This document shows, one piece after another, positions 1 through 7,885 of a stretch of 13,655 nucleotides of DNA. A program made the translations under genes and the position numbers. Under the pieces are notes generated by a model. That model saw only the letters and a program-made list of their open reading frames with translations, was not told the origin of the DNA and ran no database searches. The stretch comes from Fimenecus sp045613685 (GTDB lineage Bacteria; Bacillota; Clostridia; Oscillospirales; Acutalibacteraceae): the NCBI GenBank assembly GCA_045613685.1, contig JAZLBL010000018.1, positions 1-13,655 on the forward strand. The letters run 5' to 3'. The stretch's first letter is position 1; each line of letters starts with the position of its first letter.

Positions 1-1
1 G

Positions 2-79
2 AATGGTGAATACAGCAAGATGTTCACTCTTCAGGCTTCAAGCTATAAGGGAGAAAGTGAGGTGAGTGAAAATGTTTAA
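2..79 (+). CDS. C-terminal end of an ABC transporter ATP-binding/permease protein (5' end outside the window)
   Basis: An open frame enters from the left edge and stops with TAA at 77-79. Its 25 visible residues begin NGEYSKMFTLQASSY, which closely parallels the end of the next protein (NGTYAYMFNLQAEKY). That pattern is the usual tail after the last helix of the nucleotide-binding domain in type I ABC exporters. It therefore looks like the 3' end of a paralogous ABC half-transporter. Its stop codon lies 8 nt inside the next gene, so the two are probably translationally coupled and their products likely pair as a heterodimer. Substrate cannot be told from this fragment. Seen: the frame and tail similarity; inferred: pairing. 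Confidence 0.75.
   Translation, partial: NGEYSKMFTLQASSYKGESEVSENV
59..65 (+). promoter_or_regulatory. Ribosome binding site deciding the start of the second ABC gene
   Basis: GAGGTGA at 59-65 is a near-canonical Shine-Dalgarno sequence. It sits 6 nt before the ATG at 72. A GTG at 66-68 in the same frame directly abuts it and is too close to be the start, so ATG 72 is preferred. The site lies inside the end of the preceding reading frame. Confidence 0.75.
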
Positions 80-1874
80 TAAAAAGAAAAAGGACAAGAC
101 AATTCACTCAATGCCTTCTAACATTTTCTTCTTTGTGAAAATGCTTTTCAGCGTATCTCCCCTTCTTGTTATCGGTGAGTTTATGTGGGGACTTTTAATG
201 ATATTACCTAACAACCTGATTCGTGTTATCGGTGTTAAGTATATCATTGATGTTGTAACTGAGGGTAAGGACCTTGAACGAATTTTCTATGCAGTTGTTG
301 TAATTGCTCTCATTTTAATTTGTTCAACAGTTATTTCGTGGCTTTTCCGTGAATTTTATTGGAATACCGAACGAGAAAAGCTTTATTACGGACTTAATCA
401 GAAGCTTTATGACAAGGCAAGAAGCCTTGACCTCGAGTCATACGACAATCCTGAATTTTACAACAATTTCATTCTTACAATCGAGTCATCATCAGGTAAC
501 ATACAAAATCTTTTAGGACTTGTAAGAATGTATATCGGTCACATTATTTCACTTGTGACAGTTTCTTCGGTACTTTTCACCATCGACCCTTGGTGTCTTG
601 TGATTATTCTTGTTGTGATTTGCATTTTTCTTCCTATCAGTAAGCGTGTTGGCACTCTTATGATGGAAAGACGAATTGACAATGCAAAATATCACAGACG
701 TGCTGACTATTTTCAACGCATTTTTTATTTGCAGGATTATGCAAAAGAAGTACGAATGAACAGCATTGCGCCTCTGCTTATTGACAGATACAACGACGCT
801 GCTGATGATGTTATCAACAATCAGAAAAAGTATTGGAACAAGATTTCAGCGCTCAACTGCACACAAAAGGTTGGCGTTCAGGGACTTGGATTTATGTTTA
901 TTCTTCCACTTTATCTTGGTTACTGTGTGCTTATTAAGGGTGACCTTTCTGCAGGTGATTTTGTTGCAACCTTTAATGGTGCTCACGCTGTTGCAATGTC
1001 TTTTCAATTCCTGACAATTTGGGCATTGGCTCGTTTTTCTGAACAAGGTAAAATGATTGACAAGTATCGTGAATTCTTAAATGCTGATTTCAAAATTAAA
1101 AATGGTGGAGTAAAGGCAAAGAAAACTGAGCCAAAAGAGATTACAATAAAAAATCTTTCATTCACCTACCCTAACAACGACAAGCCTACACTTGAAGATA
1201 TCAATCTTACAATCAAGCCTTATGAAAAAATTGCACTCGTAGGATACAACGGTGCTGGTAAAACAACACTTACAAATCTGTTGTTAAGGCTTTATGATGC
1301 TACTGAAGGTGAAATACTTATCGACGGTGAAAACATCAAAAACGCCACAGCAGACTCTCACAGAGACCGATTTGCAGCAGTATTTCAAGATTTTCAAATT
1401 TTCTCTTGTAGTTTAGGTGAAAATATTGCTCTTGATATTAACCCACAGGAAGAAAAAGTCTGGGATGCACTCAAGCACAGCGGTTTTAACAAGAAACTTA
1501 AAAACGGAATTAAATCTGAACTTTTGCGAGAATTCGATGACGAAGGCGTCATGCTCTCGGGTGGTGAAGCGCAGAAAACTGCTATTGCAAGAGCATTCTA
1601 CAAAGATTGTCCTTATGTTATTCTTGACGAGCCAAGTGCTAACCTTGACCCTGTTGCCGAATATAATCTTAATCAAGCAATGATTGAGGCTGCCGACAAT
1701 AAAACAGTTATTTTCATTTCTCACAGACTTTCAACAACAGTTAATGCCGATAGAATTTATGTTATGGAAAATGGCAGAATTATTGAAAGTGGTAACCATC
1801 AAGAACTTATGAATTTAAATGGCACTTATGCCTACATGTTCAATCTTCAAGCAGAAAAATATAAAGACGAGTGA
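72..1874 (+). CDS. ABC exporter half-transporter (fused permease and ATPase)
   Basis: This 600-residue protein has an N-terminal membrane domain (about residues 15-325, several hydrophobic spans near 20-60, 75-95, 150-195 and 265-315) and a C-terminal nucleotide-binding domain (about 355-600). ATPase motifs are complete: Walker A GYNGAGKT (391-398), Q-loop FQDFQIF with Q439, signature LSGGE (from 495), Walker B VILDEP with D519 and catalytic E520, D-loop SANLD, and H-loop H551. It is thus likely an active ATP-driven exporter in the cytoplasmic membrane, of the MsbA/LmrA-like type I fold. It overlaps the preceding ABC gene by 8 nt, which suggests a heterodimer, and is followed 4 nt later by a FliB-like gene. 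ATG 72 is chosen over GTG 66 because of SD spacing. The substrate (drug, lipid or peptide) cannot be assigned; no peptidase C39 domain is present. Confidence 0.93.
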   Translation: MFNKKKKDKTIHSMPSNIFFFVKMLFSVSPLLVIGEFMWGLLMILPNNLIRVIGVKYIIDVVTEGKDLERIFYAVVVIALILICSTVISWLFREFYWNTEREKLYYGLNQKLYDKARSLDLESYDNPEFYNNFILTIESSSGNIQNLLGLVRMYIGHIISLVTVSSVLFTIDPWCLVIILVVICIFLPISKRVGTLMMERRIDNAKYHRRADYFQRIFYLQDYAKEVRMNSIAPLLIDRYNDAADDVINNQKKYWNKISALNCTQKVGVQGLGFMFILPLYLGYCVLIKGDLSAGDFVATFNGAHAVAMSFQFLTIWALARFSEQGKMIDKYREFLNADFKIKNGGVKAKKTEPKEITIKNLSFTYPNNDKPTLEDINLTIKPYEKIALVGYNGAGKTTLTNLLLRLYDATEGEILIDGENIKNATADSHRDRFAAVFQDFQIFSCSLGENIALDINPQEEKVWDALKHSGFNKKLKNGIKSELLREFDDEGVMLSGGEAQKTAIARAFYKDCPYVILDEPSANLDPVAEYNLNQAMIEAADNKTVIFISHRLSTTVNADRIYVMENGRIIESGNHQELMNLNGTYAYMFNLQAEKYKDE

Positions 1875-1878
1875 TATT

Positions 1879-2790
1879 ATGAAAGTTTTTGCACCTGATT
1901 ATTATGAAAAATTCAAATGTATTGCCGACCGATGTCAACACAGCTGTTGCATCGGTTGGGAAATCGATATTGATGATGATACATTTGAGTATTATAAAAA
2001 TATCAACTCTAATTTTGGAGAAAGATTAAAAGAAAATATTACTGAACAAGACGGTTGCAACTGTTTTAAACTGACTGAAAACGAGAGATGTCCGTTTTTA
2101 AATAAAGATAATCTATGTGATATTATCTTGAATTTAGGTGAAGATGCTCTTTGCCAAATTTGCAGTGACCATCCCCGCTTTAGAAATTTCTATTCGGATA
2201 GAATTGAAGTCGGCCTTGGTCTTTGTTGTGAAGAAGCTGCAAGGCTTATTATAACCAAGCAAGACAAAACAAAAATAGTAGAAATTGATGACGATGAATT
2301 CGTTGAAGAATTAAGTGATTTTGAAAAGACTTTCTTTGACAAACGAAATAAATACTTTGAATATTTTCAGAATAGAGAATTACCAATTAAAGAAAGAATG
2401 GCACTTAATAATATTAACTATTCAAAGAAAATCTTGCAAAAATATCTTTCATTAGAAATTCTTGATAATAATTGGAAAGAGCTTATTACAGAGTTATCAG
2501 ATTGTTATGATGATATAAAAGATATTCAAATATCAGGTGAATTTGATATTTGTTTTGAGCAATTACTTGTTTATTTTACATATCGTCATTTTACACTTTT
2601 ACTCGATGGTATAGATGAAGAAAATATATTAAGATTTATTGAGTTAAGTGCAAATGTTATTTATGCACTATGCCAGTTTCACATTAACAAACATAAAAAG
2701 CTCGATATTTTGGATATTTGTGAATATGCGAGAATGTATTCAAGTGAAATTGAATATTCTAGTGAAAATCTTGACACATTAACCACATAA
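1879..2790 (+). CDS. FliB-type (flagellin lysine-N-methylase-like) cysteine-cluster protein
   Basis: The product is 303 residues. Its opening, MKVFAPDYYEKFKC followed by CIADRCQHSCCIGWEID, matches the family annotated as flagellin lysine-N-methylase (FliB) in clostridia. Twelve cysteines fall in the first 117 residues: C14, C19, C23, C24, C60, C62, C71, C80, C92, C95, C116 and C117, a layout fitting a metal or Fe-S centre. The C-terminal half is acidic and cysteine-poor. Known FliB proteins methylate lysines of flagellin, but no flagellar gene is visible here, so the substrate is open. The start is ATG 1879, 4 nt after the ABC stop, with GAGTGAT (1869-1875) as a weak SD; a longer in-frame start at 1819 lies wholly inside the ABC gene and is unlikely. 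It should be co-transcribed with the exporter and ends at the hairpin terminator just downstream. Confidence 0.8.
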   Translation: MKVFAPDYYEKFKCIADRCQHSCCIGWEIDIDDDTFEYYKNINSNFGERLKENITEQDGCNCFKLTENERCPFLNKDNLCDIILNLGEDALCQICSDHPRFRNFYSDRIEVGLGLCCEEAARLIITKQDKTKIVEIDDDEFVEELSDFEKTFFDKRNKYFEYFQNRELPIKERMALNNINYSKKILQKYLSLEILDNNWKELITELSDCYDDIKDIQISGEFDICFEQLLVYFTYRHFTLLLDGIDEENILRFIELSANVIYALCQFHINKHKKLDILDICEYARMYSSEIEYSSENLDTLTT

Positions 2791-2791
2791 G

Positions 2792-2824
2792 AAAAACCTT
2801 GAATCACAATGATTCAAGGTTTTT
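2792..2824. terminator. Bidirectional intrinsic terminator between convergent genes
   Basis: A perfect 15-bp inverted repeat, AAAAACCTTGAATCA / TGATTCAAGGTTTTT, encloses a 3-nt loop (CAA). It starts 2 nt after the FliB-like stop and ends 3 nt before the stop codon of the protease on the other strand. A-tracts on the left arm and T-tracts on the right arm give a U-run in either direction, so it can end transcription of both convergent units. Confidence 0.92.
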
Positions 2825-2827
2825 GTT

Positions 2828-5800
2828 TTATTGTGTTGAATTTGTTACAGCTTGTAGCGCCATTCGAGCATCAACAAGAGTTATTGCTCCGTCACCATTC
2901 ATATCTGCCGCAAGACTTTGAATTTCATCAAGTGTTATTGTTTGTGCAACAGCCTGCAAAACCATTCGAGCATCAACAAGAGAGATATTACCATCATCAT
3001 TAATATCACCCGTTGTAAAGGCATATTCGAGCAATTCAAGTGCTTTTTCTATTGCAAAAATCTGTTCATTGATTAAATCTTGCTCTGCCATTGAATACCC
3101 CAAAATATCAACTGCTACAATTTCATCAAGTACTTTAAGAGATTCTTCAGTATAAAGTTTTCTGTCAATATTATTGACCATTGCAACAATATTATCATAT
3201 TCAGTATAATCTGCTTCTCTATATTCAAAAGCATTCTCTATCGGCTCAGTTACAACAGTATTTTCACTTATACTATCATTACTTATAATTATACAATAAT
3301 ATGCAACGGCACCATCTTCTCTTTTAGGTTCATAAAAGAACTTATTAGCGCCCTCAATAGCTGTGCCACCCACGTTGGAAACTGTGTCGTTCTTATACCA
3401 TTGATATGTACAATTATAACCAATCGCATAAGCAGAAATAAATTTATATTCAACGCTCACCTGTTGTGGTGTTTCAAAGATTACGCAAGGAACTGGTTTA
3501 AACTCTTTATTTATTTGCTCAGCATATTGCTGGGCATAGCTATTTTCATAACCATAAACTATAAAATTAGTTGATGGTGTTGCTGCAGTAATTGACTTTA
3601 CTGTTGTTGGTAAAACCAAACCTTTCAGAGTTGTTGGCAAATTGGCAAGTTTTTCAATACTATCGAATTGTAGGTATTCGATATAAGTATTATAAAATGC
3701 ATTTGAACCAATAGACTTAACCTTTGGTAACCAAAGTGATTTCAGTTGTTCGCAATTAGAAAACACACTATATTCTATTGATGTGAGTTCTGGCAAATAA
3801 AGAAATTTCAAATTTATACAATTTAAGAATGTGTTTGTTCCAATTTTTTCTGCTTTAGGAAGCGAAACCGCTTTAAGTTTCTCACAGCCTGCAAAAGCAT
3901 TATTACCAAGTTTTGTTGCCATTGGTAGTTCTATATAATTAATTGAACTATAAGAAAAAACTTCATTAGAAACATTAGTTGCTTTTGGAAGATAAACTGT
4001 TACCAACGATGAGCACTCTTTAAAAGCACTCTTCGAAACATTAAAGACCTCTTCTGCTCTTAAAAACTCAAGAGAACGACAACCAGAAAAAACACCTTCA
4101 TTTAAAACAGTTAAAATTGGCGCATTAACTTTTGTAACATCACTATTTCTGAATGCAAAACTACTAACTGTCGTTGCTTTTGTCAATTCAACTTCGTCCA
4201 AGCCCTGAGCATTTTCAAATGCGTTTGCTGAAATTGTTGTTACGTTTGACAAATCAACATTTTGCAAATTGTTACAACCTGAAAAAGCATATTTTCCAAT
4301 AGTTGTTATCTGGCTAAACGGAATATTTTGAATTGTGCTGATTTGGAAAGCACCTTCGCCAATATCAGTTAAACCGTTACCTGTTACAGTTTCAAGGTTT
4401 GAACAACCATAAAATGCATTTTTACCAATTTTAGTTGCTTTGTCAGGCAACTGAACTGAACGGATTGCGTGGTCATTTGCAAAAGCATCTGCCGCGATAC
4501 CCTTGACTGTAATACCCCTGACTTTATCAGGAATAACAATATCCATATCAATTCCCGCATAATTAGTTATCATTCCTGACGAATTGATATCATATTTATC
4601 ATCTTCAGATTCAATCAAACGATTATATTCATAGGTTACAGGCATGCTAAACGCTTTACCTTTTGAAATGGCAACAGCAGTAATTCTTGCAGAATCACCA
4701 ATAGTTATTGGTCCTGTATATTTTGTACCTGTAAGGTAATTAATCTCGGCACCATCTTCACCATTAATTACATAAAGAATAACAGAATTTTCTTCAGGAC
4801 AAGTGAGAGTGAGTTTAAATGCCTGGTTAAAGTTGCCTGAAGTCACACTGAACTGAACACTTGCCGTTCTTGGTATAGCCTGAAGAATGTATTTTAAATA
4901 GAGAATTCCATCGCCATATTTGTTTTCGCCTGAATTTTCTTCCACTTTTATGGCATATTCTTTAATCATTTCTTCTACTTCTTCGGCAGTTTTATCAGGA
5001 AAAACTGAACGCACTATAGCAAATCCTGCCGAAACCTGTGGTGCTGCCATGGAAGTACCACTCATCAAAGAATATGTATTATTAAGATAGCAACTCTTAA
5101 TGCTATCACCAGGTGCTGCGATATCAATAGTTCCATTGTAGTTTGAATATGTAGAAAGTTTTTGATTTTTATTAACGGCACTAACAGTAACCGCAGATTC
5201 AACACAAGCGGGAGAATATATTTTCTTTGATAAATCTGCTGAATTGTTACCAGCAGCAACAATAACATTTATGTTTTGTTCAACTGCTTCATTAATTGAA
5301 TCTTCTAATGTCTGATGCACACCTTCTGCAGTAAGACTTAAATTGATAATGTCAGCACCATCTTCAACAGCCATATCAACTGCAATAGCAATAAGACTTG
5401 TTGTGCCTTTACCATCATAATTGAGAACCTTGTAAGGTTTTATTTTAACGCTGTCAGGCGTATTATCGACAATAATTCCTGCTACGTGAGTACCATGACC
5501 ATAATCGTCTTCACAACTGTTTGGCTCACCTGTTGAACTGACATTTACATCATTAGGAAGAAGTCGGTCAACTAAAAACTCGTGGTCAGTGTCAACACCA
5601 CTATCAAGCACAGCAATAGTAACATCTTGCAAAACTCTTTCTTTTAATTCTTCTCGGATACTTTCGAAACCAATTTCTTCTGAAATCCAAGATAAAGCTT
5701 CACCAGTAACATTACCACCAACAACGATTTCAGGATTAATGTTTGGAATTCCGCCCTCATAATCAGAGTTAACTGAGCAAATTGTATCAGGTTCAACATA

Positions 5801-6277
5801 ATCAATGTAATCTAACGTGAGATAATAGTTATAAGCAATTTGTGCTTCAAAATCAGTTTCATACTGAAGAATATACAAATCTTTATATCCACTGATACAA
5901 TCAACAGCACCCTGATAATCAATTTTCTGTTTTGATTTAACTATCAAGCGACAAGTTGTGAAGTCAATTAAACCTGTGCTTTCTGCTTCGTCTTTTGGTT
6001 TATCAAAATTTCCTGAACTATAAAAATTATTAATTTCGTTTTCTATGCCATCATAAATAATTGGCAAATCAAGGTCAGGCTCTTCTAATTCAGTTTGATT
6101 GTTATCTTCTTCATAGTCATCTTCTATATCATAAGTTCTAATCATTTCTGCAAGATTAGATGCAAAGGTGTCAAGATTTGAAGAATCAATAAATGCTAAA
6201 GACAATGCAGAAAAGCCATCTGCAACTGACAAAATTAACAAAACACATGACATAAATATTGATAATAATTTCTTCAT
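2828..6277 (-). CDS. Secreted subtilisin-like protease with BspA leucine-rich repeats and C-terminal dockerin
   Basis: This 1149-residue modular exoprotein has: a signal peptide (1-25); an acidic stretch (51-70); a region resembling an I9-type propeptide (about 105-165); an S8 subtilase domain (about 215-465) with D225 (VLDSG), H261 (HGTHVAG), oxyanion N344 (AAGNN) and nucleophile S409 (SGTSMAAP); a chitobiase/beta-hexosaminidase C-terminal-like domain (about 470-552); BspA-type LRR_5 repeats of about 23 residues (about 560-895) with AFxxCxxL cores; an Ig-like region (about 925-1012); a helical linker (about 1020-1085); and a type I dockerin (1090-1145). Dockerin calcium loops are D1091-N1093-D1095-D1102 and D1125-N1127-D1129-D1136. 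All catalytic residues are present, so it should be an active endopeptidase, exported and perhaps tethered by cohesin. SD GGAGGTG (6284-6290) fixes the start. It appears to be a single-gene unit between two terminators. Confidence 0.93.
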   Translation of the reverse strand: MKKLLSIFMSCVLLILSVADGFSALSLAFIDSSNLDTFASNLAEMIRTYDIEDDYEEDNNQTELEEPDLDLPIIYDGIENEINNFYSSGNFDKPKDEAESTGLIDFTTCRLIVKSKQKIDYQGAVDCISGYKDLYILQYETDFEAQIAYNYYLTLDYIDYVEPDTICSVNSDYEGGIPNINPEIVVGGNVTGEALSWISEEIGFESIREELKERVLQDVTIAVLDSGVDTDHEFLVDRLLPNDVNVSSTGEPNSCEDDYGHGTHVAGIIVDNTPDSVKIKPYKVLNYDGKGTTSLIAIAVDMAVEDGADIINLSLTAEGVHQTLEDSINEAVEQNINVIVAAGNNSADLSKKIYSPACVESAVTVSAVNKNQKLSTYSNYNGTIDIAAPGDSIKSCYLNNTYSLMSGTSMAAPQVSAGFAIVRSVFPDKTAEEVEEMIKEYAIKVEENSGENKYGDGILYLKYILQAIPRTASVQFSVTSGNFNQAFKLTLTCPEENSVILYVINGEDGAEINYLTGTKYTGPITIGDSARITAVAISKGKAFSMPVTYEYNRLIESEDDKYDINSSGMITNYAGIDMDIVIPDKVRGITVKGIAADAFANDHAIRSVQLPDKATKIGKNAFYGCSNLETVTGNGLTDIGEGAFQISTIQNIPFSQITTIGKYAFSGCNNLQNVDLSNVTTISANAFENAQGLDEVELTKATTVSSFAFRNSDVTKVNAPILTVLNEGVFSGCRSLEFLRAEEVFNVSKSAFKECSSLVTVYLPKATNVSNEVFSYSSINYIELPMATKLGNNAFAGCEKLKAVSLPKAEKIGTNTFLNCINLKFLYLPELTSIEYSVFSNCEQLKSLWLPKVKSIGSNAFYNTYIEYLQFDSIEKLANLPTTLKGLVLPTTVKSITAATPSTNFIVYGYENSYAQQYAEQINKEFKPVPCVIFETPQQVSVEYKFISAYAIGYNCTYQWYKNDTVSNVGGTAIEGANKFFYEPKREDGAVAYYCIIISNDSISENTVVTEPIENAFEYREADYTEYDNIVAMVNNIDRKLYTEESLKVLDEIVAVDILGYSMAEQDLINEQIFAIEKALELLEYAFTTGDINDDGNISLVDARMVLQAVAQTITLDEIQSLAADMNGDGAITLVDARMALQAVTNSTQ
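2860..2982. repeat. Direct repeat encoding the two dockerin calcium-loop helices
   Basis: An identical 21-bp sequence occurs at 2860-2880 and at 2962-2982, a spacing of 102 bp. It encodes the LVDARM core of each dockerin half. Identity at the DNA level, while the flanks differ, points to a recent duplication or gene conversion between the two halves, or to strong constraint. Confidence 0.8.
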
Positions 6278-6283
6278 TCTTTA

Positions 6284-6290
6284 CACCTCC
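6284..6290 (-). promoter_or_regulatory. Ribosome binding site of the subtilase gene
   Basis: On the minus strand GGAGGTG ends 6 nt before the ATG at 6277. It is a full-strength Shine-Dalgarno sequence and supports that start. Confidence 0.85.
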
Positions 6291-6338
6291 AAATAGATAT
6301 ATTTAAAAGAGTTTCGAAACATTCTCGTTTATTTGATT

Positions 6339-6367
6339 ATTATAGCAAAATTCAACAATTTTTTCAA
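6339..6367 (-). promoter_or_regulatory. Sigma-A-type promoter of the subtilase gene
   Basis: Read on the minus strand, TTGAAA (6362-6367) is followed after exactly 17 nt by TATAAT (6339-6344). Transcription would begin near 6332, giving a leader of about 55 nt. The leader contains the 10-bp palindrome GTTTCGAAAC (6311-6320), of unknown role. Confidence 0.75.
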
Positions 6368-6400
6368 CATTTATTGTCCAAAATGCGCATACAAGTAATA

Positions 6401-6422
6401 ATGTGTTGATTATCTAACACAT
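6401..6422. repeat. Short inverted repeat upstream of the subtilase promoter
   Basis: ATGTGTT (6401-6407) and AACACAT (6416-6422) form a perfect 7-bp inverted repeat with an 8-nt spacer. It lies 33 bp upstream of the -35 box of the subtilase and next to the transporter terminator. It could be an operator or merely a second weak stem; nothing in the window identifies a regulator. Confidence 0.35.
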
Positions 6423-6426
6423 AAAG

Positions 6427-6455
6427 AAACAGCAGTATATTAAATACTGCTGTTT
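6427..6455 (-). terminator. Intrinsic terminator of the tRNA-peptidase-transporter unit
   Basis: A perfect 12-bp stem, AAACAGCAGTAT / ATACTGCTGTTT, with a 5-nt loop lies 20 nt beyond the transporter stop. On the minus strand it is followed by a T-rich run (CTTTAT). The position and structure fit termination of the minus-strand transcript. A T-run on the plus strand (TTTTC) is also present, but no plus-strand gene feeds into it. Confidence 0.85.
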
Positions 6456-6475
6456 TCTATATAAAATATCTAATT

Positions 6476-7882
6476 TTAACAATATCCAACTGCTAAACCT
6501 AATAATAACAACCCACTTGTGAGCAATAAGTTAAGGGCTTGAAATTTCCATGAATATTTCACCCATTTGCCATAACTCATATCTACAAGTCCCAATGAAA
6601 TGAGCAATGCTGCGTTAGTTGGATAGAACACATTTGAGAAACCATCGCCAAATGCAAAAGCAACAACACAAAGTTGAGAACTTATGCCAAACATCTGAGC
6701 GAGTGGCACAATAAGCGGCATTAATAAAAATGCTTTTGCCGAGCCAGAACTAATAAAGAAATTCATCACCAACACAAGCAAATAGATAAACAAGATTACA
6801 ACCCATTTTGGCAAGTCGTTTACCATTGAAACGGCTAAATGTAAAATCGTATCAAGAATATGTGCTTCTGTTAGAGTATATTTGATTGACCCAGCCATCA
6901 TTATAAGAAATACTGCTGGTAAAATGGCAATAACACCTTTTAAGAAACCGTTACCCAATTCTTTGCCTTTCATACCTGAAAGCAATGTAGCAGTTATTCC
7001 AGCCACAAGGAACATCACAGCAACAATTATCATTGTGTAATCCTGTAATACTGTGATAAAACCAGAACTCATAACAATGAGAATTCCTGCTCCAACAATT
7101 CCGCCGAACCATTTAAGAGCTGAATCCATTTTTGCATCTTCAATGAAGCTTTCCTGCAATGCAGATGAACCATTGAACTTGTCAATCTTCTTTGCATGGC
7201 GCGTTAAAAATGCAAGAAGCAAAGCATAAATCAACGCAAAACTTAACAAACGAAGCCATATTCCTGAGAACATTGGCAAGTTTGCAAGGCTTTGTGCAAC
7301 GCCAACTGTGAATGGATTGCAAACACCCGCTGCAAATCCGCAACCAACTGCAAGCAAGCTCATACCCATACCGGTAACTGCGTCCCAACCAAGATTTATG
7401 GCAAGTGCTACCACGATTGGCACCATTGGCACGCATTCTTCAAACGAGCCGATAAGTGCACCCATAGACATAAAGAAGAAACTGAGAATTGCCATCAATT
7501 TATATCTTGCATTTGCAAAGCGTTTTACAATTTTCTGCAACATATATTTCATCAGTCCACATTTTTCAAGACTGTTGAAAATACCACCGATTACCAAAAG
7601 GAAGACGATTATAGCAATCATCATTCCCCCACCATCTGCACCAAGCACCAATACTGGTGACAAAATCCACTTCCAGAATGGCATTCCACCTTCAATATAT
7701 GTAAATTCAGATGATGAGTCGATTATCATATTGCCGTTTGCATCAGGCACTCTTACATATTCGCCACCAGGAATAACAAATGTTAAACCATAGGTCAATA
7801 TCATAAGCACCAAGACAACTACGATTGCAGTAATGAATGATTTGACACCGATATTTAATCCTGTGCTTTTTTCATTTTCCAC
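6476..7882 (-). CDS. YfcC-family membrane transporter (C4-dicarboxylate anaerobic carrier-like)
   Basis: This 468-residue integral membrane protein has about 11-12 hydrophobic segments, the first at 15-37. Family landmarks of the YfcC/DcuC-like group (PF03606 type) are visible: GSFEECVPMVPI (145-156), NPFTVGVAQSLANLP (189-203), FISSGSAKAFLLMPL (376-390) and FGDGFSNVFYPTNAALL (411-427). The paired re-entrant-like motifs in the two halves suggest the usual inverted-repeat ion-transporter fold. The start is a GTG (7880-7882), 8 nt after AGGAGG (7891-7896), which lies inside the end of the peptidase gene; only 3 nt separate the two coding regions. Family members are often annotated as basic amino acid or short-chain acid carriers, but few are characterised. 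Linkage to an M20 peptidase suggests that it moves peptides or amino acids; that substrate is inference. Confidence 0.88.
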   Translation of the reverse strand: MENEKSTGLNIGVKSFITAIVVVLVLMILTYGLTFVIPGGEYVRVPDANGNMIIDSSSEFTYIEGGMPFWKWILSPVLVLGADGGGMMIAIIVFLLVIGGIFNSLEKCGLMKYMLQKIVKRFANARYKLMAILSFFFMSMGALIGSFEECVPMVPIVVALAINLGWDAVTGMGMSLLAVGCGFAAGVCNPFTVGVAQSLANLPMFSGIWLRLLSFALIYALLLAFLTRHAKKIDKFNGSSALQESFIEDAKMDSALKWFGGIVGAGILIVMSSGFITVLQDYTMIIVAVMFLVAGITATLLSGMKGKELGNGFLKGVIAILPAVFLIMMAGSIKYTLTEAHILDTILHLAVSMVNDLPKWVVILFIYLLVLVMNFFISSGSAKAFLLMPLIVPLAQMFGISSQLCVVAFAFGDGFSNVFYPTNAALLISLGLVDMSYGKWVKYSWKFQALNLLLTSGLLLLGLAVGYC

Positions 7883-7885
7883 AAA

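Noticed and set aside
846..1046. Minus-strand open frame inside the ABC gene (also similar frames at 1413-1724)
   Set aside because: These lie entirely opposite a well-supported ABC coding region, lack SD sequences, and give low-complexity translations with no family resemblance.
2860..2982. Repeat pair as a possible CRISPR or mobile-element signature
   Set aside because: Only two copies exist, in frame within dockerin coding sequence, fully explained by the duplicated calcium-loop motif.
2809..3003. Plus-strand frame with repeated FEHQQE segments
   Set aside because: The repeats are the antisense image of the duplicated dockerin core, not a separate protein; the frame also begins inside the terminator stem.
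7292..7793. Plus-strand open frames of 122 and 161 codons opposite the YfcC transporter gene
   Set aside because: They are antisense shadows of a strongly motif-supported membrane protein; the translations show no recognisable domain and no SD.
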